This document shows positions 37,302-47,207 of a DNA stretch of 47,207 nucleotides, piece by piece. Within the stretch, counting starts at the first letter, position 1; every line of letters begins with the position of its first letter. The DNA lies in NCBI GenBank assembly GCA_013911595.1, contig JACESY010000004.1, positions 1 through 47,207 on the forward strand, written 5' to 3'. The position numbers and the translations under genes were made by a program. A model generated the notes under the pieces. That model had not been told where the DNA came from and searched no databases. It worked only from the letters and a program-made list of their open reading frames with translations. The stretch is from Azoarcus sp. Lineage in GTDB: Bacteria > Pseudomonadota > Gammaproteobacteria > Burkholderiales > Rhodocyclaceae.

Positions 37302-38629
37302 CCGGGGCGCTCGTCGCCCTGTGCGACGGCGATGCCGCGCGCTTCATCGACCCTGGCCAGCGGCACCAGCGCGGCGACGAACAACACGATGCAGAACAGC
37401 ACTGCGCCCTGTAGGCCGAGGGCCAGTTGCAGCAGGCCGACGCCGAAGATGCCGAAGATCGCGGCGAGTTTGGAAAACAGCCCCCAGAAACCAAACAGCT
37501 CCGCCGCCCGCTCGGGCGGCGAGAATGCGCCGACCAGCGCGCGCCCGACCGACTGACTCGAGCCCAGGCTCAGGCCCGAGAGCAGGCCCGCGACCAGGAA
37601 TACGTGTTCGGTTTCGAAGTCCGTTTCGAAAGCGGTGTTGAGCAAGTCCGTCAGTTCCGCGACGAAGTAGATCGCGAGGATCGCGATCACCCATAGCACC
37701 AGCGTCATCGCATAGGTGCGCTTGCCGCCGAAGCGGTCCTGCAGCCAGCCGAAACCCAGCGCGCCGGCCAGTGCGGTCAGTTGCACGACGACGAACATCG
37801 CCGTGCGCGTGCCCTCGCTCCAACCCACCACCTGCGCGCCGTAGATGAACGCGAACGCGATGATCACGTACACGCCGGCCATCGCGAACAGGATGGAGAC
37901 GAACACCCGGCGCAGGTCCGGATACTGCGCGGCCGTGCGCAGCGTCTCGCGCAAGCGGGCGTAGCCGGCCGAGAACACCCCGCCCGTGAGCGGACGGCGC
38001 ATGCCGATCTCGGGTTCGCGCAGCCACAGGAAGGTGGGTATCGCCGCCACCAGGAAGAAGACGGCCGCGAATGGCCCGACCCAGCGCACGCGGTCGAAGT
38101 TCTCGTGGCTGACTTCTCCGAGAAAGACCAGCGCGAACAAGGCTGCCAGCAGCCCGCCGGCATAGCCCAGCGCCCAGCCGAAACCCGACACCTGGCCCAA
38201 CTCCCCGGGTCGGCCAAGGGAGGGCAAGAAGCTCGCGATGAAGGATTCGCCGATGGCGTAGGCGGTGTTCGAAAACACGATCAGGACAAAGCCCAGCCAC
38301 ATCCAGCCGGGTGCCACGAAGTACAGCAGTGCGGTCGTCGCGACGGTGGCGACATAGCTCGCGAAGAGCAGACGCTTCTTCGCGCGCGCATGGTCCATGA
38401 CGGTGCCCAGCAGTGGGGCTGAGAGCACCACCAGCAGATAGGACAGACACAGCGCGAGGCTCCACATCAGGTTGCCGATGCGGTAGTCGGGCGCATCGCC
38501 GACGACGATGCGCGTGTACAGATCCCCGAAGATCACCGTGATGATCAGCAAGGTATAGGCCTGATTGGCGAAATCGAACATCGCCCAGCCGAAGATTTCC
38601 TGGCGGCCGGCGCGGGATGTGCGGATCAT
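37298..38629 (-). CDS. MFS transporter, UMF1/Atg22-like
   Basis: The 443-residue protein has about 12 helices and the N-terminal pattern EIFGWAMFDFANQAYTLLI that marks the UMF1 (vacuole effluxer Atg22-like) branch, followed by LSAPLLGTVMDHARAKKRLL between helices. A central cytoplasmic loop and a second half starting near RRVFVSILFAMAGVYVI complete it. In yeast, Atg22 exports amino acids from the vacuole; bacterial function is unknown. The ATG is preceded by GAGGGG. It is convergent with parB and divergent from the atp operon. Confidence 0.88.
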   Translation of the reverse strand: MIRTSRAGRQEIFGWAMFDFANQAYTLLIITVIFGDLYTRIVVGDAPDYRIGNLMWSLALCLSYLLVVLSAPLLGTVMDHARAKKRLLFASYVATVATTALLYFVAPGWMWLGFVLIVFSNTAYAIGESFIASFLPSLGRPGELGQVSGFGWALGYAGGLLAALFALVFLGEVSHENFDRVRWVGPFAAVFFLVAAIPTFLWLREPEIGMRRPLTGGVFSAGYARLRETLRTAAQYPDLRRVFVSILFAMAGVYVIIAFAFIYGAQVVGWSEGTRTAMFVVVQLTALAGALGFGWLQDRFGGKRTYAMTLVLWVIAILAIYFVAELTDLLNTAFETDFETEHVFLVAGLLSGLSLGSSQSVGRALVGAFSPPERAAELFGFWGLFSKLAAIFGIFGVGLLQLALGLQGAVLFCIVLFVAALVPLARVDEARGIAVAQGDERPG

Positions 38630-38719
38630 CGGATGCCCCTCGGGCAGTGGCGAAGGCGCCCAGTTTGCGGCCGATCGGGCACGCTGGCAAACGCCCGCGA
38701 CGCCGTGGTTAGGGTGCTC

Positions 38720-38754
38720 AGGGGTTTGACTTGATTACGGTTAACCCCTACCAT
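38720..38754 (+). promoter_or_regulatory. Sigma-70 promoter of the atp operon overlapped by an inverted repeat
   Basis: TTGACT (38726-38731), a 17-base spacer and TACCAT (38749-38754) form a good vegetative promoter, predicting a start near 38761, about 52 bases before atpI. A 7-base perfect inverted repeat (AGGGGTT at 38720-38726, AACCCCT at 38743-38749) brackets the -35 and spacer, touching the -10, and could serve as an operator. Confidence 0.65.
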
Positions 38755-38812
38755 TGACCGGATTTTCAGCCGCAGGTGGCGGGGTTTTCCCGGTGCCTGC
38801 AGGCCAAAGGCC

Positions 38813-39157
38813 ATGTTGAAAGCGGTTTACCTGCAGATTTGCGCGACCCTCGCAGCGGCGGCCCTGGCGGCCGTTTTTTTCGGGGTTCATGGCGCAATCT
38901 CTGCGGCCCTCGGGGGGCTGGTGTGCGTCGTTCCGAACGCACTGTTCGCGTTGCGCATGAAGGCCTTGTCCTCGCGCTCCGGCGGGCCAGGTACCGCGAT
39001 GGCCTTCGTCGTCGGCGAGTTCTTCAAGATCGTCGCGATCGTGGGATTGTTGGTGCTGATCGGTCTCGGTTATCCGGACCTCCATTGGGGGGCTCTGTTC
39101 ATCGGACTGATCCTGGCGCTCAAGGCGAATTTGTTTGCTTTTCTGGTGAAGACTTAA
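38813..39157 (+). CDS. atpI: ATP synthase subunit I (AtpI)
   Basis: AtpI is a small membrane protein that helps assemble the c-ring. The 114-residue product has four hydrophobic helices (ICATLAAAALAAVFFG, GAISAALGGLVCVVPNALFAL, FFKIVAIVGLLVLIGL, LFIGLILALKANLFAFL), as in the AtpI/UncI family. It is the first gene of the operon, and its stop abuts the atpB start. Confidence 0.9.
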   Translation: MLKAVYLQICATLAAAALAAVFFGVHGAISAALGGLVCVVPNALFALRMKALSSRSGGPGTAMAFVVGEFFKIVAIVGLLVLIGLGYPDLHWGALFIGLILALKANLFAFLVKT

Positions 39158-40012
39158 ATGGCTACTGGGCACGCTCCTACCGCATCCGAGTACGTAACGC
39201 ACCACCTGACCAACCTCAACCAGACGGGCCACGCGCAAGAGGCCATCGTCGACTGGAGCTACATCAACCTCGACTCGGTGTTCTGGGGTTTCGGTCTCGG
39301 TGCGCTGACGGTGTTCATCCTGTGGCGCGTTGCGCAAAAGGCCACTTCGGGTGTTCCGGGCCGCTTCCAGGGTTTCTTCGAGATGATGGTCGAGATGGTC
39401 AACGATCAGGCCAAGAACATCATCCACAGTGCGGAATCGCGCAAGTTCGTCGCGCCGCTGGCGCTGACGGTGTTCATCTGGGTGTTCCTGATGAACTTCA
39501 TGGACCTGATTCCGGTGGACCTGATTCCGATGGCCTGGGGCGGCGCGCTCGCTTCGATGGGCTTCGTGGAGCACGCCGGCGAAGCCTATATGCGTGTCGT
39601 TCCGACCGCAGACATCAACATCCCGATGGGCATGGCGATCTCGGTGCTGCTGATGTGCGTCTACTACAACATCAAGATCAAGGGCTTCGGCGGCTGGGTG
39701 CACGAGTTGTTCACCGCCCCCTTCGGCGCCCATCCGCTGCTCTGGCCGGTCAACTTCGTCATGCAGATGATCGAGTTTCTCGCCAAGACCGTCTCCCACG
39801 GGCTGCGACTGTTCGGCAACCTGTTCGCCGGCGAACTGCTGTTCGTGCTGATTGCGTTGCTCGGCGGTACCGCCACCGTGTTCGGCTTTCTGGGTCACCT
39901 CGTCGCGGGTTCGATCTGGGCGATCTTCCACGTGCTGATCATCGTGCTGCAGGCCTTCATCTTCATGATGCTGACCCTGGTGTACGTCGGTCAGGCGCAT
40001 GAAGGTCATTGA
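39158..40012 (+). CDS. atpB: F1Fo ATP synthase subunit a
   Basis: Subunit a provides the proton half-channels beside the c-ring. The 284-residue membrane protein has the conserved helix-5 segment [14 protein letters not shown] with the essential arginine, and [16 protein letters not shown] and [17 protein letters not shown] near the C-terminus. Length and helix pattern are normal for betaproteobacteria. Start ATG directly follows the atpI stop TAA. Confidence 0.96.
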   Translation: MATGHAPTASEYVTHHLTNLNQTGHAQEAIVDWSYINLDSVFWGFGLGALTVFILWRVAQKATSGVPGRFQGFFEMMVEMVNDQAKNIIHSAESRKFVAPLALTVFIWVFLMNFMDLIPVDLIPMAWGGALASMGFVEHAGEAYMRVVPTADINIPMGMAISVLLMCVYYNIKIKGFGGWVHELFTAPFGAHPLLWPVNFVMQMIEFLAKTVSHGLRLFGNLFAGELLFVLIALLGGTATVFGFLGHLVAGSIWAIFHVLIIVLQAFIFMMLTLVYVGQAHEGH

Positions 40013-40041
40013 TTTTCTGTATCATCACGAGCTTTTCCTAG

Positions 40042-40311
<270 letters not shown>

Positions 40312-40348
40312 GCCTTACCACCTCTAAACCCAACGAGGGTCAAGAAAC

Positions 40349-40822
40349 GTGAATCTGAACGCAACCCTGATAGCCCAGATCGTTGTGTTCTTCATTCTCG
40401 GCTGGTTCACGATGAAGTTCGTGTGGCCGCCGATCATGAAGGCACTCGACGAGCGCGCGGCGAAGATCGCCGACGGGCTGGCAGCTGCGGACAAGGCCAA
40501 ATCCGACCTCGAGCGTGCCGAGAAGAAGGCCGTCGACGAAATGCGCAAGGCGCGCGAGTCGGCCGGCGACGTCCGTGCCTCGGCGGAGAAGCAGTCTGCC
40601 AAGCTGATCGAAGAGGCGCGTGCCGAAGCGGCCCGTCTGGTCGAGCAGGCGCGCACCGCAGCCGAGAAGGAAGCCGGTGCAGCGATGCAGCGTGCCAAGG
40701 ATGATCTGCGCGAAGAGGTCGCCGCGCTGGCGGTGTCCGGAGCCGAGAAGATCCTGCGCCGCGAGATCGACGCCAAGGCCCATGCCGAGCTGCTTGCCAA
40801 CCTGAAGAAGGAACTGCATTAA
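40349..40822 (+). CDS. atpF: F1Fo ATP synthase subunit b
   Basis: Subunit b is the peripheral stalk that links subunit a to F1. The 157-residue product starts at GTG (GAGGGT upstream) with [29 protein letters not shown], a single membrane helix, followed by a long charged alanine-rich coiled coil. One copy only, so the stalk is a homodimer as in E. coli. Confidence 0.96.
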   Translation: MNLNATLIAQIVVFFILGWFTMKFVWPPIMKALDERAAKIADGLAAADKAKSDLERAEKKAVDEMRKARESAGDVRASAEKQSAKLIEEARAEAARLVEQARTAAEKEAGAAMQRAKDDLREEVAALAVSGAEKILRREIDAKAHAELLANLKKELH

Positions 40823-40825
40823 GTC

Positions 40826-41362
40826 ATGGCCGAGAACCTCACCATCGCGCGCCCCTACGCGGACGCCGCGTTCGAGCAGGCGAAGGCGACCAAGGCGCTG
40901 GGCCAGTGGCTCGATGTCCTCGAACGCCTTTCCGCCATCGTCACGGACGAGGCCATGAAGGCCGCCACCCGCGATCCGAAGCTCACGGAAGACGAGGTGT
41001 GCGAGCTGGTCACGGGCGTTGCGGGCGAGGGCCTCGGTGCCGACCAGAAGAACTTCGTTCGCATCCTGGTCGAAAACGACCGTCTGCAGGTGCTGCCGGA
41101 GATCCGGGACCTGTTCGTGCTCAAGAAGAATGTGCACGAAGGGGTGCTTGAAGCCAACGTCAGTTCCGCCTTCCCGCTCGACGACGCCGCGCTCGCCAAG
41201 CTCCACAAGGACCTCGAAGCCCACTTCAAGGCCAAGCTGAACGTCCACGTGCGCGTGGATCCGGAGCTCATCGGCGGCGTGCGCATCGCGGTCGGCGACG
41301 ACGTCATCGATACCTCGGTCCGCGGCAAGCTCGCGAACATGGCCGCTGCGCTCAAGAACTAG
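40826..41362 (+). CDS. atpH: F1Fo ATP synthase subunit delta
   Basis: Delta sits on top of the alpha3beta3 head and binds the b stalk (OSCP homologue). The 178-residue protein begins [17 protein letters not shown] and has the C-terminal strand block [26 protein letters not shown], which is diagnostic. The start lies 3 bases after the atpF stop; the end is 13 bases before atpA. Confidence 0.96.
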   Translation: MAENLTIARPYADAAFEQAKATKALGQWLDVLERLSAIVTDEAMKAATRDPKLTEDEVCELVTGVAGEGLGADQKNFVRILVENDRLQVLPEIRDLFVLKKNVHEGVLEANVSSAFPLDDAALAKLHKDLEAHFKAKLNVHVRVDPELIGGVRIAVGDDVIDTSVRGKLANMAAALKN

Positions 41363-41375
41363 GAGTTATCGCAAA

Positions 41376-42914
<1,539 letters not shown>

Positions 42915-42935
42915 GACCGCGAGGGAGGCTGATTT

Positions 42936-43805
42936 ATGGCAAGCGGTAAGGAAATCCGGACCAAGATCAAGAGCGTCCAGAACACGCGCAAGATCACCAA
43001 GGCGATGGAGATGGTCGCCGCATCCAAGATGCGCAAGGCGCAGGAACGGATGCGGGGTGCTCGTCCCTACGCCGACAAGATCCGCCAGCTCGCCGCCAAT
43101 CTGTCCGACGCGAACGTGGCCGACTATCGCCACCCGTTCGTCGTGCGCAAGGCCGAAGGCAAGAAGATCGGCCTGATCATCGTGACGTCCGACAAGGGGC
43201 TGTGTGGGGGTCTGAACACCAACATCCAGCGCGTCGTCATCAACGCGATGAAGGAGTGGGAAGGCAGCGGCGCTTCCGAGATCCGTGTGTGCTGCATCGG
43301 CAACAAGGGCCTGGGCTTCATGCAGCGCATCGGCGCACAGGTCGTGTCGCACATCACCCAGCTCGGTGACACGCCGCACCTGGACAAGATCATCGGCCCG
43401 ATGAAGGTCGTGCTCGACGCCTTCCGCGAGGAAGAGCTCGACACCGTCTATCTCGCCTACACCCGCTTCGTGAACACCATGAAGCAGGAGCCGGTGCTCG
43501 AACAGCTCCTCCCGGTGACCGGCGAACAGCTCGGCACGCCGGACGCGTCCTGGGACTACCTCTACGAGCCCACGCCGGAGGCCGTCGTCGACGAGCTGCT
43601 GATTCGCTACGTCGAGACGCTCGTCTATCAGGGCGTCGTCGAGAACATGGCTTCCGAGCAGAGCGCACGGATGGTGGCGATGAAGGCCGCTTCGGACAAC
43701 GCCAAGACTGTCATCGGCGACTTGCAGCTGGTCTACAACAAGACCCGCCAGGCCGCGATCACCAAGGAACTTTCGGAGATCGTCGGCGGCGCAGCCGCGG
43801 TGTAA
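42936..43805 (+). CDS. atpG: F1Fo ATP synthase subunit gamma
   Basis: Gamma is the rotating central shaft. The 289-residue product has the N-terminal helix [34 protein letters not shown] and the C-terminal [21 protein letters not shown] helix that form the coiled coil, with [11 protein letters not shown] in the globular part. It sits between atpA and atpD as usual. Confidence 0.97.
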   Translation: MASGKEIRTKIKSVQNTRKITKAMEMVAASKMRKAQERMRGARPYADKIRQLAANLSDANVADYRHPFVVRKAEGKKIGLIIVTSDKGLCGGLNTNIQRVVINAMKEWEGSGASEIRVCCIGNKGLGFMQRIGAQVVSHITQLGDTPHLDKIIGPMKVVLDAFREEELDTVYLAYTRFVNTMKQEPVLEQLLPVTGEQLGTPDASWDYLYEPTPEAVVDELLIRYVETLVYQGVVENMASEQSARMVAMKAASDNAKTVIGDLQLVYNKTRQAAITKELSEIVGGAAAV

Positions 43806-45236
<1,431 letters not shown>

Positions 45237-45244
45237 AAGCGTGC

Positions 45245-45266
45245 TGCGGCGGGGCGACCCGCCGCA
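45245..45266 (+). other. GNRA-loop hairpin between atpD and atpC
   Basis: TGCGGCGGG and CCCGCCGCA form a perfect 9-base stem capped by GCGA, a GNRA tetraloop. There is no T tract, so it is not a classical terminator. It lies 8 bases after the atpD stop and 22 before atpC and may protect or process the transcript. Confidence 0.6.
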
Positions 45267-45288
45267 ACGCAGAACATAAGGACACCCC

Positions 45289-45714
45289 ATGGCCATGACT
45301 GTTCACGTGGACGTCGTCAGTGCAGAGGAACAGTTGTTCTCCGGACTGGCGGAATTCGTCGTCCTGCCCGGTGAATCCGGCGAACTGGGCATTCTGCCCG
45401 GCCACATGCCGCTGCTCACGCGCATCCGCCCCGGTGCGGTGCGGGTAAAGCTCGCCGACAAGGACGAGGAAGAGTTGATCTTCGTCGCCGGCGGCCTGCT
45501 GGAAGTTCAGCCGGGTCTGGTGACGGTGCTTGCCGACACCGCGATCCGCGGCGCCGATCTGGACGAAGCCAAGGCGCTTGAAGCGAAGCGGCTCGCCGAG
45601 GAGGCGCTGGAGAACCGCGGCGCCCAGATTGATTATGCCAAGGCGCAGGGCGAGCTGATGGAAGCGATCGCGCAGATCCAGGCGATCCAGAAGATGAAGA
45701 AGCGCGGCCACTGA
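45289..45714 (+). CDS. atpC: F1Fo ATP synthase subunit epsilon
   Basis: Epsilon joins the central stalk and can inhibit ATP hydrolysis through its C-terminal helices. The 141-residue protein has the beta-sandwich start [17 protein letters not shown], the [19 protein letters not shown] block, and a two-helix C-terminus ([15 protein letters not shown] and [20 protein letters not shown]). AAGG lies 8 bases before the ATG. It closes the operon. Confidence 0.96.
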   Translation: MAMTVHVDVVSAEEQLFSGLAEFVVLPGESGELGILPGHMPLLTRIRPGAVRVKLADKDEEELIFVAGGLLEVQPGLVTVLADTAIRGADLDEAKALEAKRLAEEALENRGAQIDYAKAQGELMEAIAQIQAIQKMKKRGH

Positions 45715-45732
45715 CGGCGCGTTTGTGCTCAG

Positions 45733-45765
45733 AAAAAAGCGACCGCCTGCGGTCGCTTTTTTTTT
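45733..45765. terminator. Bidirectional terminator between atpC and ubiJ
   Basis: AAAAAAGCGACCG, loop CCTG, CGGTCGCTTTTTT and further T bases form a perfect 13-base stem with A and T tracts on both sides, so it can end transcription of atpC (plus) and of the convergent ubiJ (minus). Confidence 0.93.
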
Positions 45766-45780
45766 GTCCGACAGGTCTTG

Positions 45781-46368
45781 TTAGCCGCGCACGGTACGCC
45801 GCACCCGATCGACACGCTTTTCCAGCCGCGCCAACGCATCGCGCAGGGCCGATACCTCGTCGCCGAACGCCTGAACCTGCGCCCGTGCGACCAGCAGCCC
45901 CGACTCCTCGGTAAGGTACTCGCCGACATTGCCTTCCATGGCATCGACGCCGCGAACGGCGCCCGAGCGCAAGGCGCGCGCCGCGCTCGCGAGACGGTGG
46001 GCAGGGATGTCGCCAAGTAGGCGGGCCACGTCCTCCTCCACATCCCACTCGAGATTGCGAAACACGAAGCCGAGCGCCTCGGCCAGCTCCGCGTCACCAT
46101 CGATGCGTGCGCGACTGAAGGCCTTTGCGAGCCCGCCGGAGGCCAGCGCCGCCGGCATCTCGCCAAGTGGCAGCGTGATGCGCACCGATGCCGCGTCTGC
46201 TACGTCGGCCGTGGTGAGCAGCCCTTCATCGGTAATGCGGGCTCGTACCTCGAACGGTGCGCCGTCGATGTGCACCGCGCGGTCCGCGAACGGCATCAGG
46301 CGTTCGCGGGCCCACGGGGCGTCGGCCAACAGGTGATCGACTGCGTCGACGAAGATGCGATCGAACAT
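45781..46368 (-). CDS. ubiJ: Ubiquinone biosynthesis accessory factor UbiJ-like (SCP2 domain)
   Basis: UbiJ binds the hydrophobic ubiquinone intermediates with its SCP2 lipid domain and, with UbiK, organises the Ubi complex in the cytosol. The 195-residue product has an SCP2-like N-terminal half (ADRAVHIDGAPFEVRARITDEGLLTT, DAASVRITLPLGEMPAAL), the DIPAHRLA block and a C-terminal coiled coil (ALRDALARLEKRVDRV). It begins 17 bases after the Tim44-like gene with a weak ribosome site and is probably cotranscribed with it. Confidence 0.8.
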   Translation of the reverse strand: MFDRIFVDAVDHLLADAPWARERLMPFADRAVHIDGAPFEVRARITDEGLLTTADVADAASVRITLPLGEMPAALASGGLAKAFSRARIDGDAELAEALGFVFRNLEWDVEEDVARLLGDIPAHRLASAARALRSGAVRGVDAMEGNVGEYLTEESGLLVARAQVQAFGDEVSALRDALARLEKRVDRVRRTVRG

Positions 46369-46385
46369 GTGCGCAGGGCGCCGTC

Positions 46386-47207
46386 TCAGCTTGCCTGCTG
46401 AATGCCGGCGACGCGCCAGCCAGACGTGCCGTTCTGGTCTTTGACCAGATGCCAGATCTCGTCGAAGCGTGCCGGCGGAGCGTCCTCTTCCTCGCGCAGC
46501 AGACCGGTGAAGCGTACGCTGACGACGTAGCGTCCGCTCTCCTCGGTCACCTCGAGAACCTCGGCGTCGAGATCGATCACATCGGTGTGCTGGACCGGCC
46601 CCGTCGGTGCGTCCGCCATCTGCATGCGGATCTCGGCGAATACTTCGGGTGTCGTGAATTCGCGGATGTCGGGCAGATCGCCGCGGTCATTGGCCGCCTG
46701 CAGGCGGATGAAGTTGAGCTTGGCCTGGCGCAGGAAGGCCGTCTCGTCGAGCTGGCTGCGCAAGTCATCCTGGCTGGCCGAAGTCGCGCCTCCCATCTCC
46801 GCCATCGATGCGGGTGCAGCCCCGCCGAAAGCACCCGGCGCATTGCCGGCGTACTGCATGCGGTTTGCGCCCTGGGTCTGTTGGCTATCGAGTGCGCGGC
46901 GCGCCAGAAAGCGGAACAGCATCACGGCAGCGAACACCATCAGTGCGATCAGCACGAAGGAGGCAAAACCCTCGCCCAGACCCAGGTGCGAGAACAGCGC
47001 GGCCAGCCCCAGACCCGCGGCCAGACCGGCGATTGGTCCCATCCACGAGCGGTTGGGGGCGGCCTGCGCGCCCGGACGAACCGGTGCCTGTGCGGTCGGT
47101 CGTGGCGACTGCGGGGGGGACATCTGTCGCTGCATGCCGAAGCTGCCGCCGCCGCCGAACCGGCGGGCCTCGGCTTCCGGCACGAACATGCCGAAGGTGA
47201 AGAGGAC
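46386..47207 (-). CDS. Tim44-like domain membrane protein (N-terminus beyond window)
   Basis: The frame is open to the right edge, where the sequence VLFTFG followed by MFVPEAEARRFGGGGSFGMQRQ is the end of a signal peptide and the start of the glycine-rich mature part; the track start at 47189 lies inside the signal, so the gene is partial. A proline-rich linker, two hydrophobic helices (about 50-70 and 75-95 of the visible part) and a C-terminal Tim44/MRPL45-like domain (RQAKLNFIRLQAANDRGDLPDIREFTTPEVF to WHLVKDQNGTSGWRVAGIQQA) follow. The role in bacteria is unclear. It is upstream of ubiJ on the same strand. Confidence 0.85.
   Translation of the reverse strand, partial: VLFTFGMFVPEAEARRFGGGGSFGMQRQMSPPQSPRPTAQAPVRPGAQAAPNRSWMGPIAGLAAGLGLAALFSHLGLGEGFASFVLIALMVFAAVMLFRFLARRALDSQQTQGANRMQYAGNAPGAFGGAAPASMAEMGGATSASQDDLRSQLDETAFLRQAKLNFIRLQAANDRGDLPDIREFTTPEVFAEIRMQMADAPTGPVQHTDVIDLDAEVLEVTEESGRYVVSVRFTGLLREEEDAPPARFDEIWHLVKDQNGTSGWRVAGIQQAS

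Noticed and set aside
45298-45312. parS-like sequence at the atpC start (GTTCACGTGGAC)
   Set aside because: It resembles the core of TGTTTCACGTGAAACA but lacks a base and the outer arms, and it lies in coding sequence; no convincing parS site was seen.

Overview
This window is a contiguous, uniformly GC-rich stretch of proteobacterial chromosome. Gene content and protein style point to a betaproteobacterium, most likely of the Rhodocyclales (Azoarcus/Thauera/Zoogloea type). The evidence is the mnmG-rsmG-parA-parB and atpIBEFHAGDC blocks, the UbiJ- and Tim44-like genes beside the ATP synthase, the subunit c sequence, and a DUF3305/DUF3306-type formate dehydrogenase (FDH) cluster. The genus is an inference. 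I saw no insertion sequence, prophage, CRISPR array, tRNA or rRNA.

Layout. Bases 1-8.7 kb hold htpX, a Cache-type sensor kinase with a sigma-54-dependent response regulator, mobB, an exported Rieske-like protein that seems to lack one cluster ligand, an ankyrin-repeat protein, the Fe-S carrier Mrp/ApbC, and a second sigma-54 activator with no sensory domain. Bases 8.7-19.9 kb form the core accessory system. A 340-bp control region has a near-consensus -24/-12 promoter and several upstream dyads. It is followed by DUF3305, DUF3306, a polyferredoxin, a TorD-like chaperone, a small TAT protein, FDH alpha (Cys form), beta, a small lipoprotein, the cytochrome b gamma subunit and a DUF6505-like gene. 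A pair of opposed REP elements separates this from mobA-fdhD on the other strand, which is preceded by an MFS gene. Together these genes supply a periplasmic quinone-reducing formate dehydrogenase, its molybdenum cofactor (MobA, MobB), cofactor sulfuration (FdhD), chaperoning (TorD), Fe-S supply (Mrp, possibly) and sigma-54 control.

Bases 19.9-32.9 kb carry transport and small-molecule genes: the MFS transporter, thiol peroxidase, an adenine/adenosine deaminase, an RND efflux pair, a membrane protein, a PPOX-class flavoprotein, a MacAB-like ABC exporter and a small membrane protein.

Bases 33-47.2 kb are housekeeping: mnmG, rsmG, parA, parB, a convergent UMF1-type MFS gene, the complete F1Fo ATP synthase operon with a recognisable promoter and terminator, then ubiJ and a Tim44-like gene that runs off the right edge.

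The most interesting part is the FDH region. It combines uncharacterised conserved accessory proteins, a tiny lipoprotein with an inner-membrane retention signal, two modified Fe-S motifs (a polyferredoxin site and a Rieske-like site) and a dense sigma-54 control region beside a truncated-architecture activator. I do not claim a wholly new system. FDH clusters of this kind are known, but several components have no assigned function. All functional calls rest on reading sequence and motifs; no database search was run.
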